Below, piece after piece: positions 35,511 to 48,507 of a DNA stretch of 64,000 nt. Origin of the DNA: Lytechinus pictus (Eukaryota > Echinodermata > Echinoidea > Temnopleuroida > Toxopneustidae). Location: contig NC_087256.1 of NCBI RefSeq assembly GCF_037042905.1, positions 30,902,501-30,966,500 on the forward strand, written 5' to 3'. The translations under genes and the position numbers were made by a program. Position 1 is the stretch's first letter; every line of letters begins with the position of its first letter. Below the pieces are notes generated by a model that was not told the origin of the DNA, did no database searches, and saw only the letters and a program-made list of their open reading frames with translations.

Positions 35511-37930
35511 ACAAGTTCAAACGAATAGCTAACTTTGCGACAAATTTGGACATAACATTCCGAAATGATATCTTATCTCACCCTCTCCCCTTTTCTTTTA
35601 TTTCGCTTTTTTTTTCATTGGTCGTGGATTTTTTTTATAGAGGGGATGGGGGAAAGAGCCCAACCCCCCATCTATTTACATACGATTTATATATGCATTT
35701 CAACCGAAAAACTAAATTAGATTTGTCCATGTAATATCCATTTGGTTTAAAATTATTTTGAAGAAGTTTTTTCATCTTGACTAGGCTGATTCCTCTACTT
35801 TTATTATGCTCATTTATTTATAACCGTTCACTGTAAACCCAAATTTTCCCAATTAATGTGTAAAAAGATCCCCTTTTTTCGGGGATGGTAAACTAAATTT
35901 AGCCAAATACTGTGCAGATTATATGCTCATATTTGTTTGAAACTTTTACTCATTAAATTATGCGTTTTACCTAATAATTTACCAAACAGACATACATCAG
36001 TGTTTCCTATGAACATTGGTATTATTTTACTCAACCTTTAACGTTTGCACTGATAATGACCACCATATCTTTATGTCCTGTATTATTTTAACTGTAAAAA
36101 TAATTTCCCTTAGTCAATTCATGCATTACCATGACAAGAGAAGCCCCAGTTCCTCAAATGCGACAGATTCCTCACACATTTCATTTGTTTCTTAGAGCGA
36201 TAATTGCAGTTGAGATAGCTTTGCTTTTTGCTCAGGTCTAAATATTGAATAGCCAAAGTAAAATTATCTGTATAAAATGATATGTTTCGACAGCTATGAA
36301 AACAAATCTTCAAAAGTATACACTGGATCAGTTTTTGTCATGCCTTCGCAATCAAAAGAACGAATGGCACTTAAAGAGATATTGCTTTAAGTTGTGCTGC
36401 TACACTTGAGGATGATACTGAAGCGAACTGAAGAGAAAAAATAGATAAATATGTAGTTTTTTATCAAGTTAAAATCTTAGTAATCTGCAGCAATAAATAA
36501 AAAGAATACGTCGAATCCTTCAGTATAGTCGTAAACTCATTAAAAAAGACAATTAATGTATATCCATTCATTAAAAACAATTTTGTATCATTTGCTGTCA
36601 CTATTTTGATTTTCGTCTTTAAACTTGTATTTTTATTGGCAAGACAGATTGATTATCAACATTGATTGCTTTTAACTAATTAATTGATTGCAAAAGATGG
36701 ACAAGATCATATTAATGTACTATAGGGAAAACCTAATTAATAGACAAAACATAATTCTTAAGGCAAATAACAAAAGCTGAGACATTGAGAAATTAAGACG
36801 GACAAGATCATGTTAATGTACTATAGGGAAAACCTAATTAATAGACAAAACATAATTCTTAAGACAAATAACAAAAGCTGAGACATTGAGAAATTAAGAC
36901 ATGATGAGATGAATGATATGAAAATTAATAATTCTCCCCTTTAATTTGGTCAGCTCTAGTTCATAACTCATTTTTCTATTTTATAAATGAAAAAAAATCT
37001 GCATGAACTATAATTCATTGCTTTGCTGTATTCATTTCATTGACACTTATGTTTTATCGTTTATAATTATGTTTGTTAATCTCCCACATACCAAGTTGAT
37101 TTTCTCTTTGTTCTTAACGTTAGATTTGTTTCTCATTTTTGTTTAAAGAAAAGAAACGTAATCAATGGTCTTTTCAACGTTGCTCATGGACAATATTCAG
37201 TTGAGCTTTGGTGATTGTATTATATGTTATATACCACAACCGACCAGTGAAGCCAGTTTTAATGGCCTAATAATCGTTTATTGTTCACTGTAGTTTCAAT
37301 TTCAACATCTTTTATTCAAAATAGACTTTCGCTGCTCATAGCGCTAAAAGGGGCGATGCTGCATTGCATCTACATCGGGCATTTTCACTCCCGGAAATAT
37401 TAAACTTTGAGAAAAAATGTACATTAAAGTATATAGACCATTTGTACATGTAATAGCTTTGGCGATTAAATGGGCAATATATTAACATAGGTATTTGTTA
37501 TCTTCAATACTGCATGATCTGATGATGGTTTCGTGTAGGAAAAGGTATTGGGGGGTTAGGGGGTCGGTGGTGAAGAGGGAGGGGGTGCCTCCCTCCGGTG
37601 TGCCTTATTATCAAATCGACAACATGAATTTGAATTCATAATTCGAGCTATAAAAATAGAAAGGGTGAATTCGATGCGTTCATTTGGCGCTGCATGCTCC
37701 TGCCAATTCCTGTACGCATTTTGATATATTATACATCTCCTCTTCCATTCTTGCGCCCTTCTCTCATAGTTTACCACAAACCATCTTAATGATTACATTA
37801 TTTGCAATGAAATATATGATGCCCATTGTGTAGTGATTGCAATCTTTATTTGAAATTTGCTGTCTTGGATTTATAATCCCCTTGTCATGTAATTCATAAT
37901 GTGATGAACGAGTACTATCAATCGGGTTAA
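35511..37930. other. Intergenic, no gene recognised
   Basis: AT-rich. Holds a two-copy tandem duplication with 101-base period (36699-36900). No coding evidence. Confidence 0.5.
36699..36900 (+). repeat. Tandem duplication, two copies of 101 bases
   Basis: GGACAAGATCATATTAATGT at 36699 recurs at 36800 with one change, and the copies run nearly identical to 36900. Confidence 0.9.
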
Positions 37931-37933
37931 AAC

Positions 37934-38160
37934 CAGTCGCGGATCGGGGGGGGGGGGGAGTCGGAAGGTGCGGGCACACCACATAAAATTAACAACAACA
38001 ACAAAGAGAAGGGGGAGAAAAAGAGCCCAAAATGCCATCATTTGGAAGTGGAGACCAAACGCCATTTCTTTCTGAATGATGACTTTTTTTTTTGGGGGGG
38101 GGGGCTTGTCGAATATGGGACAAAATGGACCCCTTTAGAAAAATCCTGGATCCGCGCCTG
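37934..38160. mobile_element. Poly-G bounded repeat with GCGGATC ends
   Basis: Starts GTCGCGGATCGGGGGGGG and ends ATCCTGGATCCGCGCCTG. Same terminal style as 8838-9102 and 53822-54160. Confidence 0.5.
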
Positions 38161-38921
38161 AAAACGGTGGGTAAAACAAAAAGAGAGAGTCCTAACTTTT
38201 AATGAATCACTGCGGTCCATCCACACTCCCGGCTCCACCAATAATTTAAAAGTCTTTTCAATGAACGGTATTTACAATCATTGCCAAATGAAACATGTCA
38301 TACTGTCATTCCGAGCACGACGATTTAGTGTTATTTGTACCAGGTATAATCTTATCAGAAAAAAGAAATACTTTGAACTCTCTCCCCGCAATTAGCGTCC
38401 AATCGCTGATCATATCAGACGATACCGTTTCGTTAATGACCCAGCCTGGTCATGTTGGTGTATTATTAGCGTTAGGTATGTTAGAATGAGTATGTGACAT
38501 TTCATACGCTAGTAATTAGGAAAGCATGCTACCCTAGGTATCCATTGATTTGAAATATCCCTGCTGGAAATATCATGGTGCCATACACAGGTTTTTTTTT
38601 TTCAAAGTGTGTTCACCTCAATTTGAAATTCGCAATATCAAATGTGAGCATTTTAACAGGTTAAAGATGGTTTCGCATAATCGCACTGTCTTCCACACTC
38701 GTTTACACACTGGAACAGTGTACTTTCCAGCGGGATTAAACACTTCCGTGCATGTATTGCAATGCCTCATCAGATTTCATACATGAAACCGACAAAATGA
38801 AAGCTTTCATGGAGACAACCTCCCTCCCCCGTCATTATTTCACTTCATTATGTTCATAATTTACCACGTGTGTGAGGAACGACTGAATAGAACGGGTGCT
38901 AAGATGCACACTTGCTGAACA

Positions 38922-39448
38922 CCCCGGGGGGGGGGGGGGGCACTCGACCAAAAAAGTGGTAGGGGTGTGCCGCGGGCGAGACAAAAAACGGGGGCCTTGG
39001 AGCGGGCTCATTGTAAAAAGGAGGGTCCTCGGAACGAGCTTCGGAACTACAAATGTTTGTGAAAACGGGGGTCCTTGGAACGGGTCGCCTGTGTGCGAGT
39101 GCGTATGCATCCCTATGGAACGTACATGCAGCTAGCCCGCGCGGCGGCACGACTGACGGGCGCGCTAGCGGAGAGGCGATGGTCGGACAGCGAACTGCGG
39201 CCGCTTTTCACCAAAATTGCGACCGGAACGGCGTAACGGAAAATATGCGAAGCCCTGGAGCGGATTTTTTTTCTTCTTTTTATCTCGAGAAGAAGAAAAT
39301 GCTATGCTCTGGAGCGGCTTTCTATGTTCTTTTTCTCAATAAGACAAAAATGCTATGCCTCGGAACGGAAATTTGAGTGTAAAAATGGGGGTCCCCTCCG
39401 CGGCACATACCCACTATGCATTATATACTGAGTGCCCCCCCCCCCCGG
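38922..39448. mobile_element. Poly-G/poly-C bounded inverted-repeat element, copy 2
   Basis: G run then CACTCGACC at the left, GAGTG then a C run at the right. Flanked on both sides by GCTGAACACC (38914-38923 and 39449-39458), a likely 10-base target duplication. Long stretches match 23088-23656. Confidence 0.8.
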
Positions 39449-39462
39449 GCTGAACACCTATA

Positions 39463-39755
39463 GGTCCGTATTCTCGGTGAAGTCGGGTTTAATCTAAACT
39501 CTGGTTTAACTATTGAAAGCCAATTGTGACGCAAATCTTTCACTCTACAGAGGTGCGATTTTTTTTTGTTCAGCTCAGTCTGTCACCCAGATTAATCATA
39601 ACCATCTTGGAATAATAACTGAAGTAGTTTTCTTCGCCATACTATAGTCTGATGAAAGAACACATTGAATATAAAAAAAAATCTAAGTTTTTGACATTTT
39701 ATGCTTTAGACCATTGACTAAGTCAAACAGGACTTGAGAATACTGGCCCTAAGGT
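39463..39755. mobile_element. Family F MITE-like element
   Basis: Left GGTCCGTATTCTCGGTGAAG and right inverted GGCCAGTATTCTCAAGTCCT. Matches the terminal style of 400-711. Confidence 0.5.
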
Positions 39756-39759
39756 GTCT

Positions 39760-42700
39760 GTAAAAAGGGGATACATTCCCTATAAATTACATTTTGTTCC
39801 ATGCATCTTTTGGTCATGAATTAAGAAACTACTTCTTCTTGTTTGGTTTGGCTTGCAACCAGTCAAGAAATGTCTATTTTTGCCACTGCCATTTTGTTGT
39901 TGAAAGGATGAATAGCTTCTTTCTCCTTCATTTTTTTGGTCCTATTTTTTTTTCTTTTCCTCTCTCACTTTTCTCTCCCAATTCAGAAAGCCTTTCCGAT
40001 CTATAGTCTTATTTCGAAGCCACAATCTTACATTTGTTTTTGCTTTCGAGAAGTTTGGAGCTCCAAATCAACACGATACTGCTAAAGTACCGGTTTGCAT
40101 AAGAACAGGTTTCATAACGACAGTTATACAAAATGGTATTACACTAGTTAATAACGATTATGATAACTTTAAATAAAGACATTCGTTCAATTTCCATAAA
40201 GTACATGCGATCGAAAGTGTGTCTGTATACTTTGTTCCAACCAATTTTGGTATTGTTGAAAAATCCCAATTTATAAAAAAATCCCTCAAATCCCAATTCA
40301 TTTTTCATTTTTTTAACCAATAGTTTTGAAGTTTCATAGTACCAACTACAATAGCGGTTAATCAAAAGTGTTAAAGGTTAAAACAGTGTAAAGGACACAC
40401 ATATACATAAATCATTGGACGCTTTTATTAGACCACCTTTAACAACACTATGGTTAAATATGGTTAAATCTTAACAACCTGGTCTATCAGATATCAAGTT
40501 GTTAAGATATATAGGATTCTAAATTATTCAGATCTAAATAATTATGTATTCCCCATGTTCACAGTAAACACTGAAATGGGGGTTTCCAAATATACTGATA
40601 AAGCGAATGAAAAAGTCTCACCCTGTTGCATTCATAAAATCTTGTGTGCACGATATTTACCCCCTCCTCCCATAAGATAATAAAATAAACAAAGAAAATG
40701 AGAGATACTTTCCTTCACACGATATATTTTTTCTATTACATTTGATATGATAAGTGGGTCAGGTCAAATTGTATGTTCTGAGGAAATTTATAATATTACT
40801 ACGACTTTACTTGCCAGACCTCTTAGCATGTTAGCGGGGATATTTTATTGTAAAGTGTATGAAATCATTATCATATTTTGGTTATTAAGAGGACAATGAG
40901 GACGGCACTCGGAAATCACTGAAGCACACTCGAACTTTTATTTGTGAGAAATTAAGGTATGATTAATTAATTCCGTGTTAATATTTCACATCAATGATGA
41001 AGTGTGGAACAAGTCTTTCAAAAAGTGTTTGTTATCGTGGCGATAAGAATACATGCATGCAGTGGGATAAACAACGCTCTGCTACGTGGAAAAATATGGC
41101 GCCCGATTGAATTTAATGTAAGCTTTCTAGCCCCTTCGAACTTTTAACACACGCAACTTATTCAATTGTTCATTTACTTTCTTTCTTTTTTTTTGGATTT
41201 AGTTATCCCCTATTTGCGCTCCTGAAAGCATGGGAAGTTGTACTGGTGTATGGGTTTCCTCCATTGACCGCCCATAGCTAGCTTGGCTATAGTTACGTCA
41301 TTTTACACAGATACCCAATAGCAGGCAAATGGCAATATTGTTTATTTTGATATTAAGTTAATATTGCTATGGTATCATGGCTCTAGATAGTTATATGAAT
41401 TCTTACAAACGAAATATGATCGCTATTTTTACAGGGTCAATCAATATGCCTATTCACACATAATATCAAAGATGATTTTTTTTTATTTCTTATATCTAAT
41501 CTAATCTCAATAAATGTCTATATCATTAATTTTCTTCATATATCTATTATCAAAGCATGGTTATTAATATCGGGTGCTACTAATTATCATCATTTCTAAA
41601 GCGCATGCAATCATTACAAATTGAAATGTTCAACCAAACAGTTATAACAGCAAGAATTAAATACAGCGTAAGCAACTAATAAAAAATCTTAATATGTTAT
41701 GAAAATTATGATTCAGGATATTACGAAATATGTTTCTTGTGGAAAATTAGTCATTGAACATTACAATTTCCTCCTATCTGCTTTCAATTATGCTCAGGTA
41801 TTCAATATGTTTGTTTTAGCAAATCAAGTTAAGCGACCATACAAAAGCGCTCTGAGTTATTGTATAATTTATCACTCATCCTTGATGACGAGGAGCAAGA
41901 GGAAATTAAAACACTAGACAGACAAATAGAAGGCAGATTCTATTATTCATGCAAGAAATCAAAATAGAAAATACGTCATCATTACATGATATTTGTTAAT
42001 TGTTTTTCCATTTTTCATTTTCCCCAGCCAACACATACCAAAGACTTGAACGGTATCTTCTGCCATCTAGCAAAGCGCTCGGCATTTTGGAAAGGAAAAG
42101 GGTAATGGTAACTTATCATTTTATGCAGGGCCCGCTGCATGGAAGGGGGTGGGGAGGGGGCGACAGGTGAGGGGATAGACGGAGTAAGATGAAGGTTTTA
42201 TATATTCGTCAACATTATTCTCGATATATCTTGTCAAGCATTTTGAAATATTTATTGTATCCCGCCATCTCTGAGGCATCACTTATTCTCCCCTTGTCTT
42301 CTTAGTTCTGTGCCTTATGATAACTCTTTGATTTGCATTTTATGACTGATTGTGATTGAATTTTATGTTTTCCATACTTCTCTCATAAATGTGTAAAAAA
42401 ATGAATAAATGCAGTAAAGATACTTTCAAATGCTAACTAAGAAATTATACCGGAAATTGCAACAGGGAGTTGTGAACACTGTAAAGAACATGAAGTGCTT
42501 TTCAGTAATATTGTCTACTTTCTGAAAAATGTTGGGCAACATACTGTCAACGCAACTATTGGTTAAAACTTTATCAAATTCTGGGTAGTTTTAAAGCAAT
42601 AATGTGTGCTTTGGGTGAAAACTACACAGTATTGGTTGAAAACTTTCCAGAGTTGGACAAATTTTTTATCAATTATTGTTGTGTGGACAGTACATTTACC

Positions 42701-42760
42701 TTTGGGTAAAGATCTAAAATATAAGCATACATATTGAAGAATCATTAAAAAAACTTCTTT
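39760..42760. other. Intergenic, no gene recognised
   Basis: AT-rich, no coding evidence. A short G-rich patch is at 42143-42190. Confidence 0.5.
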
Positions 42761-42764
42761 AAAC

Positions 42765-42848
42765 AAAAGCGCTAAGAGACATGTTTTGTGATAAGCGCTA
42801 TACAAATAATGTTAATTATTATTATTTTTATTATTATTATTATTAAAA
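42765..42848 (+). mobile_element. SINE 3' end fragment
   Basis: AAAAGCGCTAAGAGAC, AAGCGCTATACAAATAATG and an ATT-repeat tail resemble the 3' part of the tRNA-derived SINEs in the NANS introns. Head absent. Confidence 0.5.
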
Positions 42849-43069
42849 CGGGTATTAGAAGCGAACCAACAACATGTGCATATGAAAATGACAACGATAT
42901 TAGGTTATTTTCAGCCATTATACATGGAAATGATAATGATAATAGAGTCAAACTGATTCATTAAATCATAATTCAATGGCATGACTTTATTGACGTATAT
43001 TAATTATGTAAGTAGTTCTTGTGATATAAATGCTTGTAGCTTAGGCCTGCTGTATTATTTTTGTTATTG

Positions 43070-43195
43070 AGGGCTCACCTTCTATGGAATTCTCTGCCTA
43101 CTTCGCTCCGTGAAATCGACAGAATTGAACTCTTCAAATCATCCCTCAAATCTTATTCATTTCAGCAGATATGTAGTAATTAACTGAACTGGATA
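43070..43195 (+). mobile_element. LINE 3' fragment ending in an ATC microsatellite
   Basis: 38 codons to TAA at 43181-43183, including LLWNSLPTSLREI and ELFKSSLKSYSF, the C-terminal signature of non-LTR RT ORFs. The ATC repeat begins within 15 bases of the stop. Confidence 0.68.
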
Positions 43196-43202
43196 TCATC
43201 AC

Positions 43203-43239
<37 letters not shown>

Positions 43240-43330
43240 GTCATCGTCGTCGTCGTCGTCATCATCGTCGTCGTCGTCATGATTATCATCATCATCAGCA
43301 GCAGCAGCAGCAGCATCATCATTATCATAT
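43195..43330 (+). repeat. ATC/TCG/GCA trinucleotide microsatellite
   Basis: (ATC)n with TCG and CAG variants; poly-Asp and poly-Met frames on the minus strand are artefacts. Confidence 0.93.
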
Positions 43331-43501
43331 GGTATATGAACCGAAGTCGATGGTAGTTCATTTTGAGTTAAAAACAAACAAAATTATTTGTTTGTTTGTC
43401 AAATGAGGATTTAATTGAGTTTTTCATTTATTTGGACAATTCCGAGTGTAATTCCTGAACATAGATGGGTTCATGTATAACCAGTAATATCCCATATTTA
43501 A

Positions 43502-43962
43502 AGGACAAGTTACCCCAACAGAAAGTTGGTTTCAATAAAGCGAAAAATCCAACAAGCATAGCACTGAAAATTCCATCAAAATCGGATGTAAAATGAGAAA
43601 TTTATGACATTTTTAAGTTTCGCTTAATTTCACAAAACCGTTATATGCACATAATGGTCGGTATGCAAATGAGGGGACTGATGACGTCGCCCACTCACTA
43701 TTTCAGTTAAGTTGGACCTTATTGTCAAATCTGTAAAATATGAAATATTGTATAATTCAAACAATAAAATACAAAATAAATAGTGACCGAGGAACATAAT
43801 CGATTCTCTCATTTGCATGTCTGTTTAATGAAAAATAGGCAAAACTTTAAAATGTCATAACTTTCTTATTTTACATCCGATTTGATGAAATTTTCAGCTT
43901 CATGCTTGTTTGATTTTTTTCTATTGATTCAAATCAACATTTATCTGGGGTGGACTATATCT
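43502..43962. mobile_element. TTAA-flanked MITE, family A (copy 3)
   Basis: Left AGGACAAGTTACCCCAA, right inverted AGATATAGTCCACCCC, exact TTAA on both sides. ATGCAAAT at 43663 and TGACGTC at 43682. Confidence 0.75.
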
Positions 43963-44348
43963 TTAACTTATTTTAACCCAGGGATGGACCTAGGTCGTTC
44001 TTCTTCTTCACATTCTAAACTATGCACAAGCCAACGTCAACAATCGAAACACATGGAAGAAATATCACATAAATAAAATCATTTACTAGATCCGATTCGA
44101 AACAGCGTTATTTATTTCAAGTAACACGTGTGTTCGGTCGAAACCTTGGATGTAATAAAAAGGAAAACTCACGGAAAAAGGAAATAGTATGGCGCTTTGT
44201 GGGATCCTGAATTAATGGAACCGGTTTCATTCACAGAGTTCAACAAACAAAAGAAAAATATTTGACAAAACAGTATATACAAAAATAGTAACCACCAACA
44301 CCGATGAACGCAATGCAAATCATGCTGGAGTGACCATTGTCTCCTTAA

Positions 44349-44868
44349 AGGTCAAGTCCACCTCAGAAAAATGTTGATTTGAATAAATAGAGAATAACCT
44401 GACAAGCATAATGTTGAAAATTTCATCAAAATCGGATGTAAAATAAGAAAGTTATATCATTTTAAAGTTTCCCTTATTTTTCATAATATATGCACAATTT
44501 AGTCACCTGCAAACGAAAGAATCAATGATGTCCCTCACTCACTACTTTTTTAAATTTGAATTATACAATATTTCAATTTTATACAGATTTGACAATAAGG
44601 ATCAACTTGACTGAACCATAAAATGTTAAACAATGGTAATTTCACATGCTCAGGGAGAAATAAAACTTTGTTTCACAGGACAATGAGGAGAAAATTAGAA
44701 TATTTCATTTTTCATAGAATAAAATACAAAAGAAATAGTGATTGCATACCGGCCGGGATGAGCATATAACTATTTTGTGAAATTAAGCGAAACTTAAAAA
44801 TGTCATAAGTTTCTTATTTTACATCCGATTTTGATGAAATTTTTAGTGTTATGTTGATTGGCCTTGTA
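44349..44868. mobile_element. TTAA-group MITE, family A (copy 4, right end lost)
   Basis: Left TTAA then AGGTCAAGTCCACCTCA; internal text as in copies 2 and 3. The right end decays near 44868. Confidence 0.65.
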
Positions 44869-44869
44869 A

Positions 44870-46435
44870 TAATAAAAAAAAACTGTATTCCCACCCCATC
44901 ATTTCTTTCAGCCCCCTTCTCCACTCGTTGCAAATAAATGACTTTCTATGTGGACCCTCATTGGTCCATAATCATGATAATGTGAAATGTGTGTGTCCGC
45001 CTCCACACATACTTCCCCTCCCCCTTTCTATTTGCTGTTTGAGCCACCTCCCCTGTACATCATATTGATCATCATAATTTCATCTTATTTCAATATTTAT
45101 TATTCTCTCGATGCTCACACTAAAAAAATTATCCACTGTCTGAATTAATTTTACCTATTTGCATTCTCTCACTCCGTTCACTTACAAACGCGTATAGTAT
45201 GAGGCCGCCATCAACTACAAGCTTAACCGCTCACGATGGCGGTCTCCTGCGTTCATTTGTTTATGCTACTTTTTATTATCATCCTAATGTGAAGTATATG
45301 CCCAAACTATTTTTTTCTAATTATGTAATATGAAGTATATACCCAAACCATTTTTTTTCTACTTATCATTATGTTTATGTTGTAAACATTATGGATTGTT
45401 TTATATATTGCAAACAATGTAAATAATTTTTGATAATGTATTGTGAACGCAGAAATAAAATAAAGCAAACAAACAAAAACAAACAAGTTGTTCGTTGAAA
45501 TCATGGTGCAAAAATCGGACTTGGAAACAACAGTTTTGTATAAAATGCGAAGTTTGTGAATCTCCCCAATTGCTCATACCATGTACCCTACTGTTCATAC
45601 ACAAAACACCACATATTTGAAGATAAAAAGAGAAAACAATGTTTAAAAGAATTCAGGAATGGTCATGAAATCCCAGAATGAAAAAGCCTTATTTCAAAAA
45701 ATTTTTCAAGTAATTTGCTTGTCAAAAGCGCTGCTATGAACCCCTATTTATTGATTTATCTTTTATTCATTACTATTGTTGCATTTCTTTTTCTCCCCCC
45801 CCCTTTTTTTTTTTGGGGGGGGGGGGCTCATGAAATTTCTAAGGAAGTAGTGCCCCCACAACCTATTAAATCCTGGCTACGCCCGATAGTGACCCTAGGG
45901 CTTTGAACCCATATTCGCTGTTGCCCTACATAGATTATTACAGAATGCGACATGTAAATACAAAGGGCCTATACCCACACGCACGACACGTGAAGAAAAA
46001 CAAACCCACTCGTATCTCCCAAAACACATAAAAAGTGACGATAACGCCATATAAATTTCTGAGCACGTCTGATGAAAATGTTAAATTTACAACAAATATC
46101 CAGGGGTTAAACAAGCAGTGTAGATAAGATGAGCTCTTAAATTTCCCTGCTGGAGCAAACACTGTCACTCGTTGTCTCCCGCTCCCCGGAGCACGGGCAA
46201 TAGGGCAATAAACAATTGATGTATTCGATTCGGAGGAAAGTCGTTGTAGGAGTGAAAAGAATTGGCGTTTGTGCCTTCCTCGTCACATCGCCTCAGTCAC
46301 ACGAAGGATACCGACTCTAAACCGACCAATGCTATGTCATTTCAAATAACGTAATAGCTTTGAACGCGGTCTAGAGTGGGTATCGTTGATGTGACTGAAA
46401 CATATTGGCAACAGTTTAGTATGTAGCTTTGATGG
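44870..46435. other. Intergenic, no gene recognised
   Basis: AT-rich. A poly-G patch (45820-45835) followed by ATCCTGGCTACGCCCGATAG is a decayed member of the GGATCCAG-ended repeat group. No coding evidence. Confidence 0.45.
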
Positions 46436-46436
46436 T

Positions 46437-46815
46437 AAATTACCAATTCGTCTACTGCCAACTCGTCCACTCACCACACGGTCTACCTTCATTTAGTCTA
46501 ATGCCATTCCGTCCATCAACATTTCGTCTAACAACCATTTGGTCAAATCATCACTTTGTCTAATCACCATTTCGTCTATAACCGTTTCGTCTCATAACCA
46601 GTTGGTCTAATGTCCATTTCATTTTCATTCATTTTGCACAATTAACACTAAGTCCAATTAGACCAAATGGTATACGGACTAAATGGCTATTGGGCCAACT
46701 TAATGATGAGTGGACGAATAGGCACTTAGACAATGTGGATAGAGGACGAACTGATGGTAGACCACATGATAGTAGACGAGTTGGCAATTACGCGAATTGG
46801 CATCAGACGAATTGG
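46437..46815. repeat. Foldback element of ATTCGTCTAA-type units
   Basis: Left half repeats CGTCTAATNACCATT-like words about every 14-18 bases; the right half has their reverse complement (AGACGAATTGG, GGTAGACCACATG). The two halves meet near 46640-46660. Confidence 0.7.
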
Positions 46816-47688
46816 AAAAAAACGCTTTAATTTTATTATGAAGAATCCGAATTCGGGGGGGGGGGGTGCAACAATATCGTATGACAGTAATGTCCAAGGA
46901 CAGTGAGGCCTATATTACGAATAATGTTTGTAAGATTTTTTTTTTAATTTGTATTTCTCATGTTTACATTAAATCGATGTTTTTTAGTTCGTTTCATTAT
47001 TGCAAGCACAACCAAAATATGAAATAACTTGACTCCCACACGAGTCTATTAAAAATAAATTTGTTTAGAGATCACTTTAAGATCGTTTTATTCATCATTA
47101 TTTTACAAATTTCATTACACACAAAATGATATATATACACATTTACATAACCATCTAAAATAAGATAATTTGATTCATTGGAAAGGCGTCGAAAATGACA
47201 AATTTTCTAACTGTACTCATATCAAAATATGCTGAATTCCACACAATAAGGAAAATGTATTAAACCATTATATTAGATGTGTTGATCTTACATCTTTACC
47301 CATTGCTAATTTCATCATGATATAAAATATCTTCTTTAAAAAGTGCAAAGTATTTATGTTTGTGCGAATAGGGTTGAACTAAGGAAGATCTAGAATGTTA
47401 ATCACAAAATTAAATGAGTTAGGCAAGGTTGGAAAATGACTTTTACGAACTATATGGAGGCCTATATATAATAATTAGAAGAATGGTTGTGGAATTTCAA
47501 ATAACACATGAATGATGAAGTGTTCTTTTTAAATGAATTATCAAAATCCTCTTCGATTCAATTATTCATAAGGCTTGTGATATAATTTCTTCTCCTCGAC
47601 AAGCAAAAAACAAAAACAAAACAAAACAACAACACAACCCCCAAAGAAAAAACCCACAAAACAGTAATGCGCCACTACAAGTAAGAAA
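46816..47688. other. Intergenic, no gene recognised
   Basis: AT-rich, with a poly-G patch at 46856-46866. No feature supported. Confidence 0.4.
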
Positions 47689-48068
47689 AACACAGTGCCC
47701 CACAGTATGTTCACAGTGTGGAACACAATGTGAAATCACCTTCACACTGTTAAAATTGAGCATTTCAACAATGTGAACCACATATTCACATAGTCGAGTA
47801 TGTGAACACGCTGTGATTATTCACACTGTCGAGATATCCACAGTGTGAAAATATCTTCACACTACTGAATTCAAGTGAGCATTTTAACAGTGTGAATAAT
47901 ATTTTCACATAGTCCACTATGTGAACACGCTGTGAAAAGTCACACTGTCGAGGCATTCACAGTGTGAAAATATCTTCACCCTATTGAGCATTTTATCAGT
48001 GTGAATAATATCTCCACATTGTCCACCATGTGAACACACTGTGATCACACTGTGTAACGCTGTGTTCC
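47689..48068. repeat. Element built of CACAGTGTG/CACACTGTG palindromic words
   Basis: Outer ends AACACAGTGCCCCACAGT and inverted AACACAGCGTTACACAGT. Inside, a unit of about 100-125 bases recurs roughly three times with TTCACACTGT, CAGTGTGAA, CACATAGTC and AACACGCTGTGA. Confidence 0.7.
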
Positions 48069-48244
48069 TTCCAGCTGGAAGATTCCCCTTCGTCTGACAC
48101 TCTCTTGTCCCATAAATAAAATATGTCGATACACAAAAATTTTGTTAACAGAAATTCTAGCTGAAGGAATATCATTCAATTTGAAACGACATTTTCTAAA
48201 GTATAGATGATGAGTTACCCTACTCTTGGACCCCGTCACACAAA

Positions 48245-48505
48245 TCCTAGCAATCGGTAGTACAGGGCCCCATCTAACTATGGAAAGCCATCAAAGTCAA
48301 CAGATAAAATGCATGCTTGTTCAAAAAAAATTCTAGATATGAATGCATATCCATAAATTCATTGATTTCTTGACAATTTGGTGTGTTCTCCTTTGTTTAC
48401 ATAGGACATTTTGCAAATTTCCTGTATACAAAATTATGACACTAATGGACTTCCAGAGTTACGATTGATAAGATCAATCGCAACTCTTTGTAAGACGGGA
48501 ACCTG
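48245..48505. mobile_element. MITE-like element, family C, next to family D
   Basis: CATCTAACTATGGAAAGCCA at the left, TACGATTGATAAGATCAATC and AACTCTTTGTAAGACGGG at the right. Internal TTTGTTTACATAGGA also occurs in the 3750 copy. Confidence 0.5.
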
Positions 48506-48507
48506 GG

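Noticed and set aside
43195..43330. Possible CRISPR-like or other regular array
   Set aside because: Simple trinucleotide repeat without unique spacers; the setting is a eukaryotic genome.
43146..43377. Poly-Asp and poly-Met frames
   Set aside because: Trinucleotide repeat translated in several frames.
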